A stretch of DNA of 64,000 bases from Clostridiaceae bacterium (GTDB lineage Bacteria; Bacillota; Clostridia; Saccharofermentanales; Saccharofermentanaceae), in assembly GCA_012728275.1 (NCBI GenBank), contig JAAYFK010000052.1, positions 1-64,000 of the forward strand, read 5' to 3'. Both the position numbers and the translations under genes were made by a program. The notes beneath the pieces were generated by a model that saw nothing but the letters and a program-made list of their open reading frames with translations, was not told where the DNA came from and ran no database searches. Each line of letters opens with the position of its first letter. The first letter of the stretch is position 1. Positions 54,572 to 63,444 of this stretch are shown in pieces.

Positions 54572-55436
54572 GCTTATGTTTCTCCAATAACTCAATTAAC
54601 TTAGTAACGATTTCCTCTTCTTTGTCGATTGATACGGTCATAATGCCATGCCTTAGAAGTTTTCGCTCGTTCTCTTCGACAATTCTGGCATTGTTCTCCT
54701 TTTCAATCTTCATAAGTTTTTTGTTTGAACTAATGAATGCAGGAACATAGTGGTCATTCCCAACGTCAAAGCAATTGAGTCCGCCACTAGTGATTTCAGA
54801 GTCGCTAATATTGCATATCAGGACGTCATGTCTGCAAACCAATCTCTTGAGAGCAGTTTCAGTCAAAGATGATGTTCCCTTCTTATCTGTTACGATAAAG
54901 ATAATCATCTTTCGTCTGAAGTTATTTATTAGGTAGTCAACAGTCTTCTCCATGTTGTTCGTTTTGCCTAGACACATTTCGGCATCACAATATGAGAGAA
55001 TCTTCTCAATATTCACAAGACCCGTCTTAAATTGATGATACTGAATCATTCCATCTTTATTATAAGCAGAACCGATAGTGTCGCCATTCTTGTACGCCAA
55101 ATACGCAATGGTACCAGCTGTATATAGTGCGACGTCCTTCTTACTAGCACCCTCTTTGGTGTGAGCAGACATTTTCGTGCCTGTGTCCATGAGAAGCATA
55201 ATGTTATGCTTCTTGTCTGCGACATATCTCTTTACCAAGAGACTCCTACTTCTAGAAGATGACTTCCAATCGATATCTCGAATGCTATCTCCAGGCACAT
55301 ACTCACGAAGATCCTCAAAGTTCATGCTTCGTCCCATAAAAACCGAAACATATGTACCATCTAGTACGTTACTTGTCTTCTTTGTCGCGAAAATGTTGAC
55401 GTTTGCTTTAATTCTAGTGATATAGTCCTTTTTCAT
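54555..55436 (-). CDS. DUF58-domain protein
   Basis: 293 residues. The conserved DUF58 block YVPGDSIRDIDWKSSSRS (about 47-64) is present, followed by a VWA-like region with LLMDTGTKMSA. There are no membrane helices, unlike many relatives. It overlaps the moxR stop as ATGA. DUF58 proteins usually accompany MoxR ATPases; their function is not well defined. Confidence 0.87.
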   Translation of the reverse strand: MKKDYITRIKANVNIFATKKTSNVLDGTYVSVFMGRSMNFEDLREYVPGDSIRDIDWKSSSRSRSLLVKRYVADKKHNIMLLMDTGTKMSAHTKEGASKKDVALYTAGTIAYLAYKNGDTIGSAYNKDGMIQYHQFKTGLVNIEKILSYCDAEMCLGKTNNMEKTVDYLINNFRRKMIIFIVTDKKGTSSLTETALKRLVCRHDVLICNISDSEITSGGLNCFDVGNDHYVPAFISSNKKLMKIEKENNARIVEENERKLLRHGIMTVSIDKEEEIVTKLIELLEKHKHANTR

Positions 55437-56422
55437 GGGGTCGGAATCTTTCCTATAATAGCGTCGATGATTTGATCTTCGTTTACGCCATCTGCAACTG
55501 CTGCAAAGTTTAATGTTATTCTGTGTCTTAATACTGCATGTATCTTAGCCTTAACATCATCTGGTGTTACATAATCTCTTCCATTCAATAGAGCTACAGC
55601 CTTAGCAACCTCCATCAAACAAATAGCGCCACGAATACTAGAACCGAGTGTAATATATTGAGCAAGATCTTCAGAAATATAACTCGATGCATGTCTTGTA
55701 GCACTTACAAGCTTAATGATGTATCGCTTAACAGACTCGTCGATATAAACGCGCTTAACTAAATCTTGCATGAGCTTAACATCAGCTAGACTTACTACAG
55801 TATCCTTCTTAGCAAACGCGTCAGACTCAATTCTGTTTAATATCATAAGCTCCTCATCCTCAGTAGGATAGTCGAGCTTCTCCTTCATGAAAAATCTATC
55901 AAGCTGAGCCTCTGACAATAAATAAGTACCCTCTTGCTCGATAGGATTCTGTGTCGCGATAACCATGAATATCTCCGGTGTTGGATAAATCTCTCCACCA
56001 ATTGTGGTCTGATGCTCTTGCATGACCTCAAGCATAGCACTCTGTGTCTTCGCACTTGATCTATTAATCTCATCGAGAAGAACAAAATTCGCATGTACTG
56101 GTCCAAGTCTCGTATCGAAGTTGTTCGTAGAATAGTTTAGAACTTGCGTACCGATGATATCGCTAGGAAGCAAATCAGGTGTGCATTGAATTCTTGAGAA
56201 CTTACCATTAACTGCCTCAGTCATTGTCTTAGCTGCAGTTGTTTTTGCAAGTCCAGGTACTGACTCAATCAAGATGTGTCCATTAACAATCATGGATATT
56301 AATAGCGCAGAACCAAGATCACTTTGCCCAACCATCTTCTCATAGTAGTATGAGTTGATTTGGTTAGCTACAATTAATGCCTGATTAATTTCTTCTTGAG
56401 AGATAACTGTGTAATTATTCAT
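55433..56422 (-). CDS. moxR: MoxR-family AAA+ ATPase
   Basis: Start ATG 56422 has GGAGGGG upstream; the longer frame is rejected. The product has 329 residues. Walker A is SVPGLAKTT, Walker B is FVLLDEINRS, and sensor 1 is ATQNPIEQEGTYLLSEAQLD. MoxR AAA+ proteins are chaperone-like ATPases that activate or assemble partners with VWA domains. It leads the six-gene operon, and a TATAAT near 56455 suggests its promoter. Confidence 0.9.
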   Translation of the reverse strand: MNNYTVISQEEINQALIVANQINSYYYEKMVGQSDLGSALLISMIVNGHILIESVPGLAKTTAAKTMTEAVNGKFSRIQCTPDLLPSDIIGTQVLNYSTNNFDTRLGPVHANFVLLDEINRSSAKTQSAMLEVMQEHQTTIGGEIYPTPEIFMVIATQNPIEQEGTYLLSEAQLDRFFMKEKLDYPTEDEELMILNRIESDAFAKKDTVVSLADVKLMQDLVKRVYIDESVKRYIIKLVSATRHASSYISEDLAQYITLGSSIRGAICLMEVAKAVALLNGRDYVTPDDVKAKIHAVLRHRITLNFAAVADGVNEDQIIDAIIGKIPTP

Positions 56423-56549
56423 TTTATATCCCCTCCATTTTTCCTCGATTATAATAGCACATTTACTCCGTTTTTCCACAAAAACGAGCAAAAATGTACT
56501 TTTTTCTCAATATTTAATAGATTCTAGAGAAATTGCCCGTGCATAATAA

Positions 56550-57653
56550 TTAGAAGCCTTTGAAGACAGGAGAGCCTTTATATTGCTTTACAGTCTCTTC
56601 GCCTCGGAGCACACGCATAGCCCCAGCAGCCATAGCCTCCTGCTCCACCTCACCTGGAAAAACCTCAATAGGAGCTATCCATCCGCATCTTTTCTCAATA
56701 CTTTGAATTATGTCATCAAATCTCATAAGTCCGCCAGTAAGAAGAATTGCATCTACCTTACCTTCAAGGACAGCAGCCATCGCACCGATACATTTGCATA
56801 TCTGATAAACCATTCCATCCCACGCGCGAATGGCATCAGAATCATTATTAACTACCATCTCATGCACAATATCTGCATCATTTGTGCCAATTAAGCTGCT
56901 AAAGCCCCCACCGGTATTGCACATGTGTTCAAGTTCATCCATATCCTTGCCCTTGCAATAATGTATGAAGTCAACTATTCCGATGCTCCCTATTCTGCTT
57001 GGTGTGTATGGTCCATCTCCACCAGCGCCACTATTGCAATCCACCATGCGACCATTCGTGTGAGCTGCTATCGTTATGCCACCATCAATATGACATACTA
57101 CTAAATTCAAGCTCTTATATTGCTTCCCTATTCTCTTCGCGTACTTCATAGCAACACCCTTCTGATTAAGAGTGTGCGTAGAAGGAGTACGATAAAGCCC
57201 CTTAATTCCTGTCATTCTGGCTAGATCTGAGTACTCGTCGACTACGATAGGGTCTAGCATTAACATCTTGCCTCCATAAATATCATGGAATTTCTTCGCA
57301 AGTTGAGTACCAAGCATAGATGCGTGCTCGAGTCCGCCCTTCATTTGAACTGTGTCTAATATTAACTGATTGTTGATCTCATACACACCACTTTCAACAG
57401 TATATGAACTTCCCCCGCGGCCAACAATAGCTGCAACATTGCTCAAATCGATTTTGTCATCAGCTAGAAGCTGTTTAATCATCTCGAACCTGTACTCAAG
57501 CTGGTCGTTGATACACTTGAACTTCACTAACACAGATGCGTCATGGAAGACCTTCTTCTCCCAAACCAGCTTCTCATTCTCGAAAAGGCTTAGCTTCGTT
57601 GAAGTCGAACCTGGGTTTATGACAAATATCTTCCATACTTTTTGATCTTCCAT
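56550..57653 (-). CDS. buk: Butyrate kinase
   Basis: 367 residues, ASKHA family. The N-terminus INPGSTSTKLSLF, the YRTPSTHTLNQKGVA stretch, and VVCHIDGGITIAAH match butyrate/branched-chain-acid kinases. It makes ATP from butyryl phosphate, or the reverse. The usual partner ptb is not adjacent, and no butyryl-CoA genes are in the window, so it might act on other acyl phosphates. The start follows AAGGAG. It diverges from the phosphatidyltransferase gene. Confidence 0.88.
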   Translation of the reverse strand: MEDQKVWKIFVINPGSTSTKLSLFENEKLVWEKKVFHDASVLVKFKCINDQLEYRFEMIKQLLADDKIDLSNVAAIVGRGGSSYTVESGVYEINNQLILDTVQMKGGLEHASMLGTQLAKKFHDIYGGKMLMLDPIVVDEYSDLARMTGIKGLYRTPSTHTLNQKGVAMKYAKRIGKQYKSLNLVVCHIDGGITIAAHTNGRMVDCNSGAGGDGPYTPSRIGSIGIVDFIHYCKGKDMDELEHMCNTGGGFSSLIGTNDADIVHEMVVNNDSDAIRAWDGMVYQICKCIGAMAAVLEGKVDAILLTGGLMRFDDIIQSIEKRCGWIAPIEVFPGEVEQEAMAAGAMRVLRGEETVKQYKGSPVFKGF

Positions 57654-57717
57654 ATATATGGCTCCTTATCTTTAAAGGCAATAGTTTGTTACATTATATT
57701 AGCAAAGATAACTCCCT

Positions 57718-57745
57718 TTGTGACTACGAAATTATGTATTATAAT
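57718..57745 (+). promoter_or_regulatory. Promoter of the CDP-alcohol phosphatidyltransferase gene
   Basis: TTGTGA (57718-57723) and TATAAT (57740-57745) are separated by 16 bases, about 40 bases upstream of the chosen start. Confidence 0.6.
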
Positions 57746-57785
57746 TATTCCGTATAGTAATATTTGTGACTTTACAAGGTTTAAC

Positions 57786-58313
57786 ATGAAGCACTTAGCA
57801 AATATATTAACTTCTATTCGAATGGCAGTTGCAATAGCAATTCTTTGTGTTGCCCCTTTTTCGCTTGTCTTCTATATTCTTTATGGAGCAGGCGGAGTAT
57901 CCGACATGATTGATGGCACTATCGCTCGCGTCACCAAATCCGTGAGTAAATTTGGCTCAACATTTGATTCAGTCGCTGATATGGTTTTTCTCTCTGCTTG
58001 TATTCTTAAGCTTTTTCCGTTTGTTAGTTTGCCTATTTGGTCTTTGTTTTGGATATTAATTATTGCTATAGTCAAGACGGCTATTGTTGTTGTTATTTAT
58101 GCCAAGAAGCAGATATTCGTCCTTCCTCACACTATTTCAAACAAAATTACAGGACTTCTGCTATTTAGTGTGCCTTTCTTGCTAGGCTTTTTCTCCAACA
58201 ATCTTGTGATCCTAATAACTACAGTCGTAATACTCATCAGCGCATCCATCGCTGTCGCTCAAGATATATATCTATGCAACAAGCTTTTCGATGACGTAAT
58301 CGATAATGCTTAG
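57786..58313 (+). CDS. CDP-alcohol phosphatidyltransferase
   Basis: Start ATG 57786 has AAGGT six bases upstream. The product has 175 residues with about five helices. The family motif D-G-x2-A-R-x8-G-x3-D-x3-D is complete in the stretch from DGTIAR to FDSVAD near residues 43-66. It transfers a phosphatidyl group to an alcohol acceptor such as glycerol phosphate or inositol phosphate; the acceptor is not clear. It converges with the ABC-2 permease gene. Confidence 0.82.
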   Translation: MKHLANILTSIRMAVAIAILCVAPFSLVFYILYGAGGVSDMIDGTIARVTKSVSKFGSTFDSVADMVFLSACILKLFPFVSLPIWSLFWILIIAIVKTAIVVVIYAKKQIFVLPHTISNKITGLLLFSVPFLLGFFSNNLVILITTVVILISASIAVAQDIYLCNKLFDDVIDNA

Positions 58314-58317
58314 AGAT

Positions 58318-59103
58318 TCAACTAATGTCTTTTCGAGAGTACTTAATATATCCTGTAATGATGCCAATTATGGCAACCGTCATTCCGACAAATACATACT
58401 TCATTTCAAGTTTGCCCGACGATACTATGTCCGCCCCTTCAGACATACTAAATGCACTAAAAAACTTAAGGAACTTGGACCCTTCAGCAATATTTGCAAC
58501 CAGATTCAAAAAGTACATCAGTATTGCAATGCCTAGGCCGATGCCAAGACTACCACGCTTGATAAATGCTGAAATTCCAAAACAAATTCCTGCAATCTCA
58601 ATTTGCATCAATACAAAAGCTAGATGGAGAAGACTAATTTCCTTCCAAGGTATCGTCTCGCCAATAACAGCAATAGATCCAATTGAAATTAAAAATACAA
58701 CCACATTCATGGCCAACACTTGTGCTACCGTCGCAACAAGCTTCTCACTAATCACCTGAACTCTTGTAACGGGGTGAGATAGCAAGAATTCTGAAGTTCT
58801 ATCCTTCTCTTCCTTTGCCAAAACCCCTACTGATATAAGTGCAGTATAAAAAGCACCACCTAGACCAATTATCGAACCGGCTTCAATTGCGTAGAAGCCT
58901 ATTAGCGAACCAAAATTTATTTGATCCATTCCAAAGGCTGTGGTTAAAGAACCCATTGACGAGAACATTTGCGTCATCGAGTCCATCTCTCCCGTCATTT
59001 CCGGGAACATGAAAACACATATAGCTACCATAAAGGCTATTGATGAAGTCCATATCCAGAAAGTCTTCATGCCCTGATTAAGTTCATGTTTTACAAAAGT
59101 CAT
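58318..59103 (-). CDS. ABC-2 type transporter permease
   Basis: 261 residues with six hydrophobic segments, ABC-2 topology. The stretch EEKDRTSEFLLSHPVTR after the second helix is typical of this group. It overlaps the ATPase stop as ATGA, so the two form one transporter. The substrate is unknown; members export drugs, lantibiotics or copper-related compounds. No self-resistance cluster is visible. Confidence 0.83.
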   Translation of the reverse strand: MTFVKHELNQGMKTFWIWTSSIAFMVAICVFMFPEMTGEMDSMTQMFSSMGSLTTAFGMDQINFGSLIGFYAIEAGSIIGLGGAFYTALISVGVLAKEEKDRTSEFLLSHPVTRVQVISEKLVATVAQVLAMNVVVFLISIGSIAVIGETIPWKEISLLHLAFVLMQIEIAGICFGISAFIKRGSLGIGLGIAILMYFLNLVANIAEGSKFLKFFSAFSMSEGADIVSSGKLEMKYVFVGMTVAIIGIITGYIKYSRKDIS

Positions 59104-59993
59104 TTTTTCTCACCATTGTTAGCCTTCTCATTCACATAGAAATGCATGAAAACTTCCTCAAGGTCTGGCTCGGCAATCGTCACATCACTTATTTCGCTTT
59201 TAGCTAGCTGTGCGATTAAATCCTGAATCTGCCCACCATATAGGAAAGAAGTTCCTCCTTGTACCTTTTGAATATTCCTCGCATTCGTAAGCTTAGTTAC
59301 ATCAAAATCTCCAACAACACTAATCTTTTTTGTATTTGTCTTTGATAAAGAATTCACACTATCACAGGCAATCATCTTACCTTCTTTTATTATCGCTGCT
59401 CGAGTGCAATTTCTTTGAATCTCCGAAAGCACATGAGATGATAAGAATATAGTGGCTCCCTCCTTATTTCTCTCATTAAGGATCTCGAAAAACTCCTTTT
59501 GCATTAGAGGATCCAATCCGCTTGTAGGCTCATCAAGAATAAGAACCTCAGGCTTATGTTGCAAAGCGCAAACAATTCCAACTTTTTTTCGATTTCCAAA
59601 AGAAAGCTCATCTACATTACGGCTCACATCTAATTGCAATCTCTCACATAGTTCCTTGCTTTCCTTATTGCAGTCTTTCTTTCTCAATTGCGCCGAGAAT
59701 TTAATAATTTCTCCAACTCGCATTCCCGAGTAAAAGGCAGTTTCTGAAGGCAAATATCCGCACTTCTCAAGCACTTTCTTGCTCTCAGTCACTATATCAT
59801 TTCCAAGAATACTAGCCTTTCCAGATGTCGGACTTATTAATCCTAGCAGACTTCGAATTGTCGTGCTTTTTCCAGCACCATTAGGACCAATGAACCCGAA
59901 AAACTCGCCCGCCTTTACGCTAAGAGACAAATCAATAATTCCTCGAGCCTTACCATAGTATTTCGTCAAACCATCAATTTGAATTGCTTCCAT
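59100..59993 (-). CDS. ABC transporter ATP-binding protein
   Basis: 297 residues. Walker A is GPNGAGKST, the signature is LSFGNRKKVGI (a variant common in this family), Walker B is VLILDEPTSGLDP, and the H-loop is SSHVLSE. The C-terminal region after 215 is family-typical. The start has AGGAGGG. It lies 28 bases downstream of hemZ on the same strand and may share the transcript. Confidence 0.88.
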   Translation of the reverse strand: MEAIQIDGLTKYYGKARGIIDLSLSVKAGEFFGFIGPNGAGKSTTIRSLLGLISPTSGKASILGNDIVTESKKVLEKCGYLPSETAFYSGMRVGEIIKFSAQLRKKDCNKESKELCERLQLDVSRNVDELSFGNRKKVGIVCALQHKPEVLILDEPTSGLDPLMQKEFFEILNERNKEGATIFLSSHVLSEIQRNCTRAAIIKEGKMIACDSVNSLSKTNTKKISVVGDFDVTKLTNARNIQKVQGGTSFLYGGQIQDLIAQLAKSEISDVTIAEPDLEEVFMHFYVNEKANNGEKK

Positions 59994-60021
59994 TTTGCCC
60001 TCCTGCCCTATTAAACTTGAC

Positions 60022-61449
60022 TTATTCGAAAAACTTCATCTTCCTGTCAATCATCTCATCAACCCTATTCATATACCCAATCGCATCCTTCACACAAGGA
60101 CATCTCTCAATACGATTCCCCTCGAAAACGCGCTTGCTTATTGCGCCCGCACCTATCGCCAGCACATCGGCCCTATCGCTCATCATGGCAACGTTATACA
60201 AACACTCAGTTCCTTCCTTGGCAAATCCAACATTTTCCAATCCAAAACCCGTATCCTTTTGTCTGTACATATAATACGGCGAGTATCCCCTTCCATCCAA
60301 ACTATCGTACGCTTTACTAACCTCTTCATCAACACTTCCGCGACCATTGTTCGTACTCAAGCAATCCTCTCGCGACATTCGCGCATTTTTCTTCTTGTAA
60401 AGTGAATGAATAGTAATATTCTCAGGCTCATAATCGAAAAGCACTTCCAGCGACCTGTTAAGCTGCGAAGCATCCTCGTATTTCAATCCCGCAATCAAAT
60501 CTGTATTAATTATCTCAAACCCTACTTTCCTAGAGAGCTCAATACAATCCAGTACATCCTTGCTATTGTGTTTGCGATTTAGCCTCCTAAGTGTCTCGTC
60601 GCACATGGTTTGCGGGTTAATACATACCCTCTGAACTCCTGCCTCCCTCATTTTACGAAGCTTAAATTCATTAATCGTATCTGGCCTTCCAGCCTCTATT
60701 GTGAATTCGCAATTCTTTGCAAGCTTAACACTTCTCCCAAAGCATTCCACCACATTTGCGAAGTCTCTATCTTCAAAAACCGTAGGCGTACCTCCCCCAA
60801 AATACACCGTTGACACCTCTCGTCCAAGCAACTCCAGACCACGCCCTATGCCCTCTATCTCGCGCATCAATGCAACTGAATAATCATGAAGCAGATCCAT
60901 ATGCTTGGTGATATCTTGCGAAATGAATGAACAGTATTCACATCTCGAAGGACAAAATGGAACTCCCACATACACGTTTAGCGCATCCGGCCCTTGTCTT
61001 GCAAGAACCATGTCCTCGTTTCTAGCTGTCTCAATTGCTCTTTTCGCCTTATCCTCACGCACCAAGTACTTAGATGTCAGCTCACTAGCACTATTAAGCT
61101 CTCGCGCAACAATTGTCGGCCTAATGCCTGTTAGACTTCCCCAAGGAAAGCTTTTTCCAGTAATCTGCGACAAAAGCTCATACAGTTGCCTTTTTACTTC
61201 TCTTTTTGAAGGAATTCCGTCCTCGTTTATGTTTCTTTCTACAGATAAATCCCGATATCTCAAATCGTCCGAGTTCGTAACAAACGATTTTACAATTCGA
61301 TCGCCAACTTGACTTACAATTTCCAGCTCGTCACACCCTTGGCATTCAACAAAACCTTCTTCGCGATTCTCCTTTGGCTCATCGAAAAACAACCTGACAA
61401 TATCGCCAACACCATAAAAACTCTCATGTCCCTTAAGTGTTACTCTCAT
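60022..61449 (-). CDS. hemZ: HemZ-type coproporphyrinogen dehydrogenase-like radical SAM protein
   Basis: Start ATG 61449 has GAGG six bases upstream, inside the end of the DUF3810 gene. The product has 475 residues. The radical SAM motif C-x3-C-x2-C lies in VPFCPSRCEYCSF near residue 170, and VYFGGGTPT follows. An N-terminal domain of about 150 residues distinguishes HemZ from HemN. The reaction in anaerobic Clostridia is uncertain, since heme genes are often missing; heme chaperone or other roles are possible. Confidence 0.83.
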   Translation of the reverse strand: MRVTLKGHESFYGVGDIVRLFFDEPKENREEGFVECQGCDELEIVSQVGDRIVKSFVTNSDDLRYRDLSVERNINEDGIPSKREVKRQLYELLSQITGKSFPWGSLTGIRPTIVARELNSASELTSKYLVREDKAKRAIETARNEDMVLARQGPDALNVYVGVPFCPSRCEYCSFISQDITKHMDLLHDYSVALMREIEGIGRGLELLGREVSTVYFGGGTPTVFEDRDFANVVECFGRSVKLAKNCEFTIEAGRPDTINEFKLRKMREAGVQRVCINPQTMCDETLRRLNRKHNSKDVLDCIELSRKVGFEIINTDLIAGLKYEDASQLNRSLEVLFDYEPENITIHSLYKKKNARMSREDCLSTNNGRGSVDEEVSKAYDSLDGRGYSPYYMYRQKDTGFGLENVGFAKEGTECLYNVAMMSDRADVLAIGAGAISKRVFEGNRIERCPCVKDAIGYMNRVDEMIDRKMKFFE

Positions 61450-62638
61450 TGCTTTCCTCATTCCCAACTAGCATCAAATAAAAGTCCAGATACATGCTCG
61501 AAGGCACGTTGTAAGTATCCGTTCCGCCCTCCTGCTCATTCGACTCCAGATATGCATCATTCGTATCCTCAGCCAATTGATTAATAAAATCACTCAAACT
61601 ATAGTCCTCAAGCAAAAACCAGTAAGCATAACTCGCAAATAAATCCCTGTTTACCCCTGCTAACTCACTAGCGTCTCCTGGAATATTCACTTCCAAATCC
61701 GCATTTGAGTCCATAATCATTATTAGTACTCCTCGAAAATGATCATACAGTTGCAAGAATCCAGCATACCTAAAATCCGCTCTACTCGACAAGCATAGCG
61801 ACATCGTAGCAACAAAATTCGCATCATTCTCGCGTGAAATTCCCCTCGCATGCGTAATCTCATGCGCCAATGCAATTGGGAAATCAACAGAATTCATATT
61901 ATCCGTATTAACTATCGCCTCGCCAAATAGCGGGTTATTCATTCCAGTAATCGCTGTTTGACTCCACAGATTGCTTAAGCTAACCGGCTTCGCCCTTACA
62001 TAATTCATACTTAAATTCAGCCCATACTCTTCGCTAAAAGCCGTAATGCAAGCATTTGCATCATATACGCACTCCTCAAAGTTCGTCTGAATGTGCGTCA
62101 CGCCATTATAATCCTCGCCCAGTCTGCTTCTCGCCTGAGTCATTCCCTGATACGCCCACTCGCACGCCGCCTCATACTCATCAACAAGCAGTTCTTCATC
62201 GCTATCATCGTTACTTTCATTATTCTCAAATCCAAGTACTTCACTAACACTATCTCGCGCGTAATTTAATCCAAACATCAACTGAAACTGCACGACACCA
62301 ACAAGTGCGACTACTAAAACAGCAACCATAAATTTGTACAAGAAAGCTCCGAGCGCCTTCTTCCCCTTGCTTTTTGCTAACTTCACAATAGAAACAACAA
62401 ATAGAACTACTAATGGTATCGCCGCTATCGATAAAATCACCACAGCATTCTCAGTTACCGAAAAGTAAAAGTAGTTTAGAAATGTATAGAACCCATACGA
62501 GAATGTGGGATAAATACTTCGTGAGTAGTAGTTCACCCAAATATCTGGCAAAAGCGCTCCATTACGATTGATTATCGCAACAATAAGCAACCCTACAAGC
62601 ATCACCGCCAATGCAATTCTAGCAGCAGTCTTCCTCAT
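61433..62638 (-). CDS. DUF3810 membrane metalloprotease-like protein
   Basis: 401 residues. Three N-terminal helices (about 8-25, 55-80 and 95-125) precede an outer domain with HEITHARG, an H-E-x2-H zinc motif, followed by REND at metalloprotease-like spacing. DUF3810 proteins share this layout; their substrate is unknown. An acidic loop (SNDDSDEEL) is at about 145. It overlaps hemZ by 17 bases and follows the COG3503-like gene by eight bases. Confidence 0.8.
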   Translation of the reverse strand: MRKTAARIALAVMLVGLLIVAIINRNGALLPDIWVNYYSRSIYPTFSYGFYTFLNYFYFSVTENAVVILSIAAIPLVVLFVVSIVKLAKSKGKKALGAFLYKFMVAVLVVALVGVVQFQLMFGLNYARDSVSEVLGFENNESNDDSDEELLVDEYEAACEWAYQGMTQARSRLGEDYNGVTHIQTNFEECVYDANACITAFSEEYGLNLSMNYVRAKPVSLSNLWSQTAITGMNNPLFGEAIVNTDNMNSVDFPIALAHEITHARGISRENDANFVATMSLCLSSRADFRYAGFLQLYDHFRGVLIMIMDSNADLEVNIPGDASELAGVNRDLFASYAYWFLLEDYSLSDFINQLAEDTNDAYLESNEQEGGTDTYNVPSSMYLDFYLMLVGNEESNESNT

Positions 62639-62646
62639 ACGTCTCC

Positions 62647-63444
62647 CTATCTTCCAATTAGTGAAAAAATCAAGTACAAAACCCCATACATTATCGGTTG
62701 ATGCACAATATATATTATTAGGGAATGCCTTCCCAAAAAATCCAACGGTGCTAACACCTTCTTACAAATCCCGCTGCACTTAGGAACCAACGACTTCCTA
62801 TCTTTGTAACAAACCCTTCCAATCAAACACCCAGCTAAGAAAACCCCAATCCACGGAAACACTTCGATATAGTCCGCCACTTCAATTGGCATATTCGTCT
62901 CGATCCCAATAATAGTATAGAAAACATTCGTGTCGACCGTATAGTCATAAACACTAAGCGTATTACCGTACACCATCGCGCACATAGCAACAGATCCAAT
63001 AATTGCGTTCATGACCTCGGCTCTCACCTTGAACTTCTCTTCAATAAATCCAATCATCGCATAAAGAAGAATCGCGAGACTCAGCAAATGCAGAACATTA
63101 AATATAATCAGGCAATCTACACCCACGTACTCCGTCGCAATCCACGTGCCCGCAGTAAAAGCAATAGCAACCGCCATCAGTTTCAAACCCCTAAATAAAT
63201 TGTTTCTCGAAAAAGTACAACATACTCCCGATACTCCTACAAATATTGACAAGAACACAGGATGAGCAAAAGCCCAGAACCAATCCGCCTCCAGAAAATC
63301 AAAAGCGTCGACATCGAACATATACCTCAAATCGACAGCAAAATGCATATAAAGCATCACGACAAGCGCAATTCCCCTTAGCACATCAAGCTCAAACGCC
63401 CTGTTCTTAGCTATTTTAGCCTTCTTATCTACTGTCACTTCCAT
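62647..63444 (-). CDS. COG3503-like membrane protein (heparan-alpha-glucosaminide N-acetyltransferase catalytic-like)
   Basis: Start ATG 63444 shares a base with the coaW stop (TGATG). The product has 265 residues with about seven helices. The N-terminus RAFELDVLRGIALVVMLYMH matches the start of this family, in which the helix carries the conserved Arg-Gly and His. Bacterial members may acetylate sugars on the envelope, but no activity is shown. The preceding kinase for CoA synthesis could be a meaningful or chance partner. Confidence 0.72.
   Translation of the reverse strand: MEVTVDKKAKIAKNRAFELDVLRGIALVVMLYMHFAVDLRYMFDVDAFDFLEADWFWAFAHPVFLSIFVGVSGVCCTFSRNNLFRGLKLMAVAIAFTAGTWIATEYVGVDCLIIFNVLHLLSLAILLYAMIGFIEEKFKVRAEVMNAIIGSVAMCAMVYGNTLSVYDYTVDTNVFYTIIGIETNMPIEVADYIEVFPWIGVFLAGCLIGRVCYKDRKSLVPKCSGICKKVLAPLDFLGRHSLIIYIVHQPIMYGVLYLIFSLIGR

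Larger units (their letters stand above)
287..63213. repeat. Dispersed over-represented octamer CTCGAAAA / TTTTCGAG
   Basis: By eye I count at least 21 copies of CTCGAAAA on the plus strand (for example 3262, 7207, 12146, 12725, 15604, 16612, 27674, 28003, 30087, 40209, 42941, 54019, 60121 and 63206) and at least 8 of its complement (287, 3884, 9302, 22236, 29060, 29335, 51711 and 58330). From base composition about one to two per strand would be expected. Copies are in and between genes. A role as an oriented chromosome word is inference. Confidence 0.5.
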
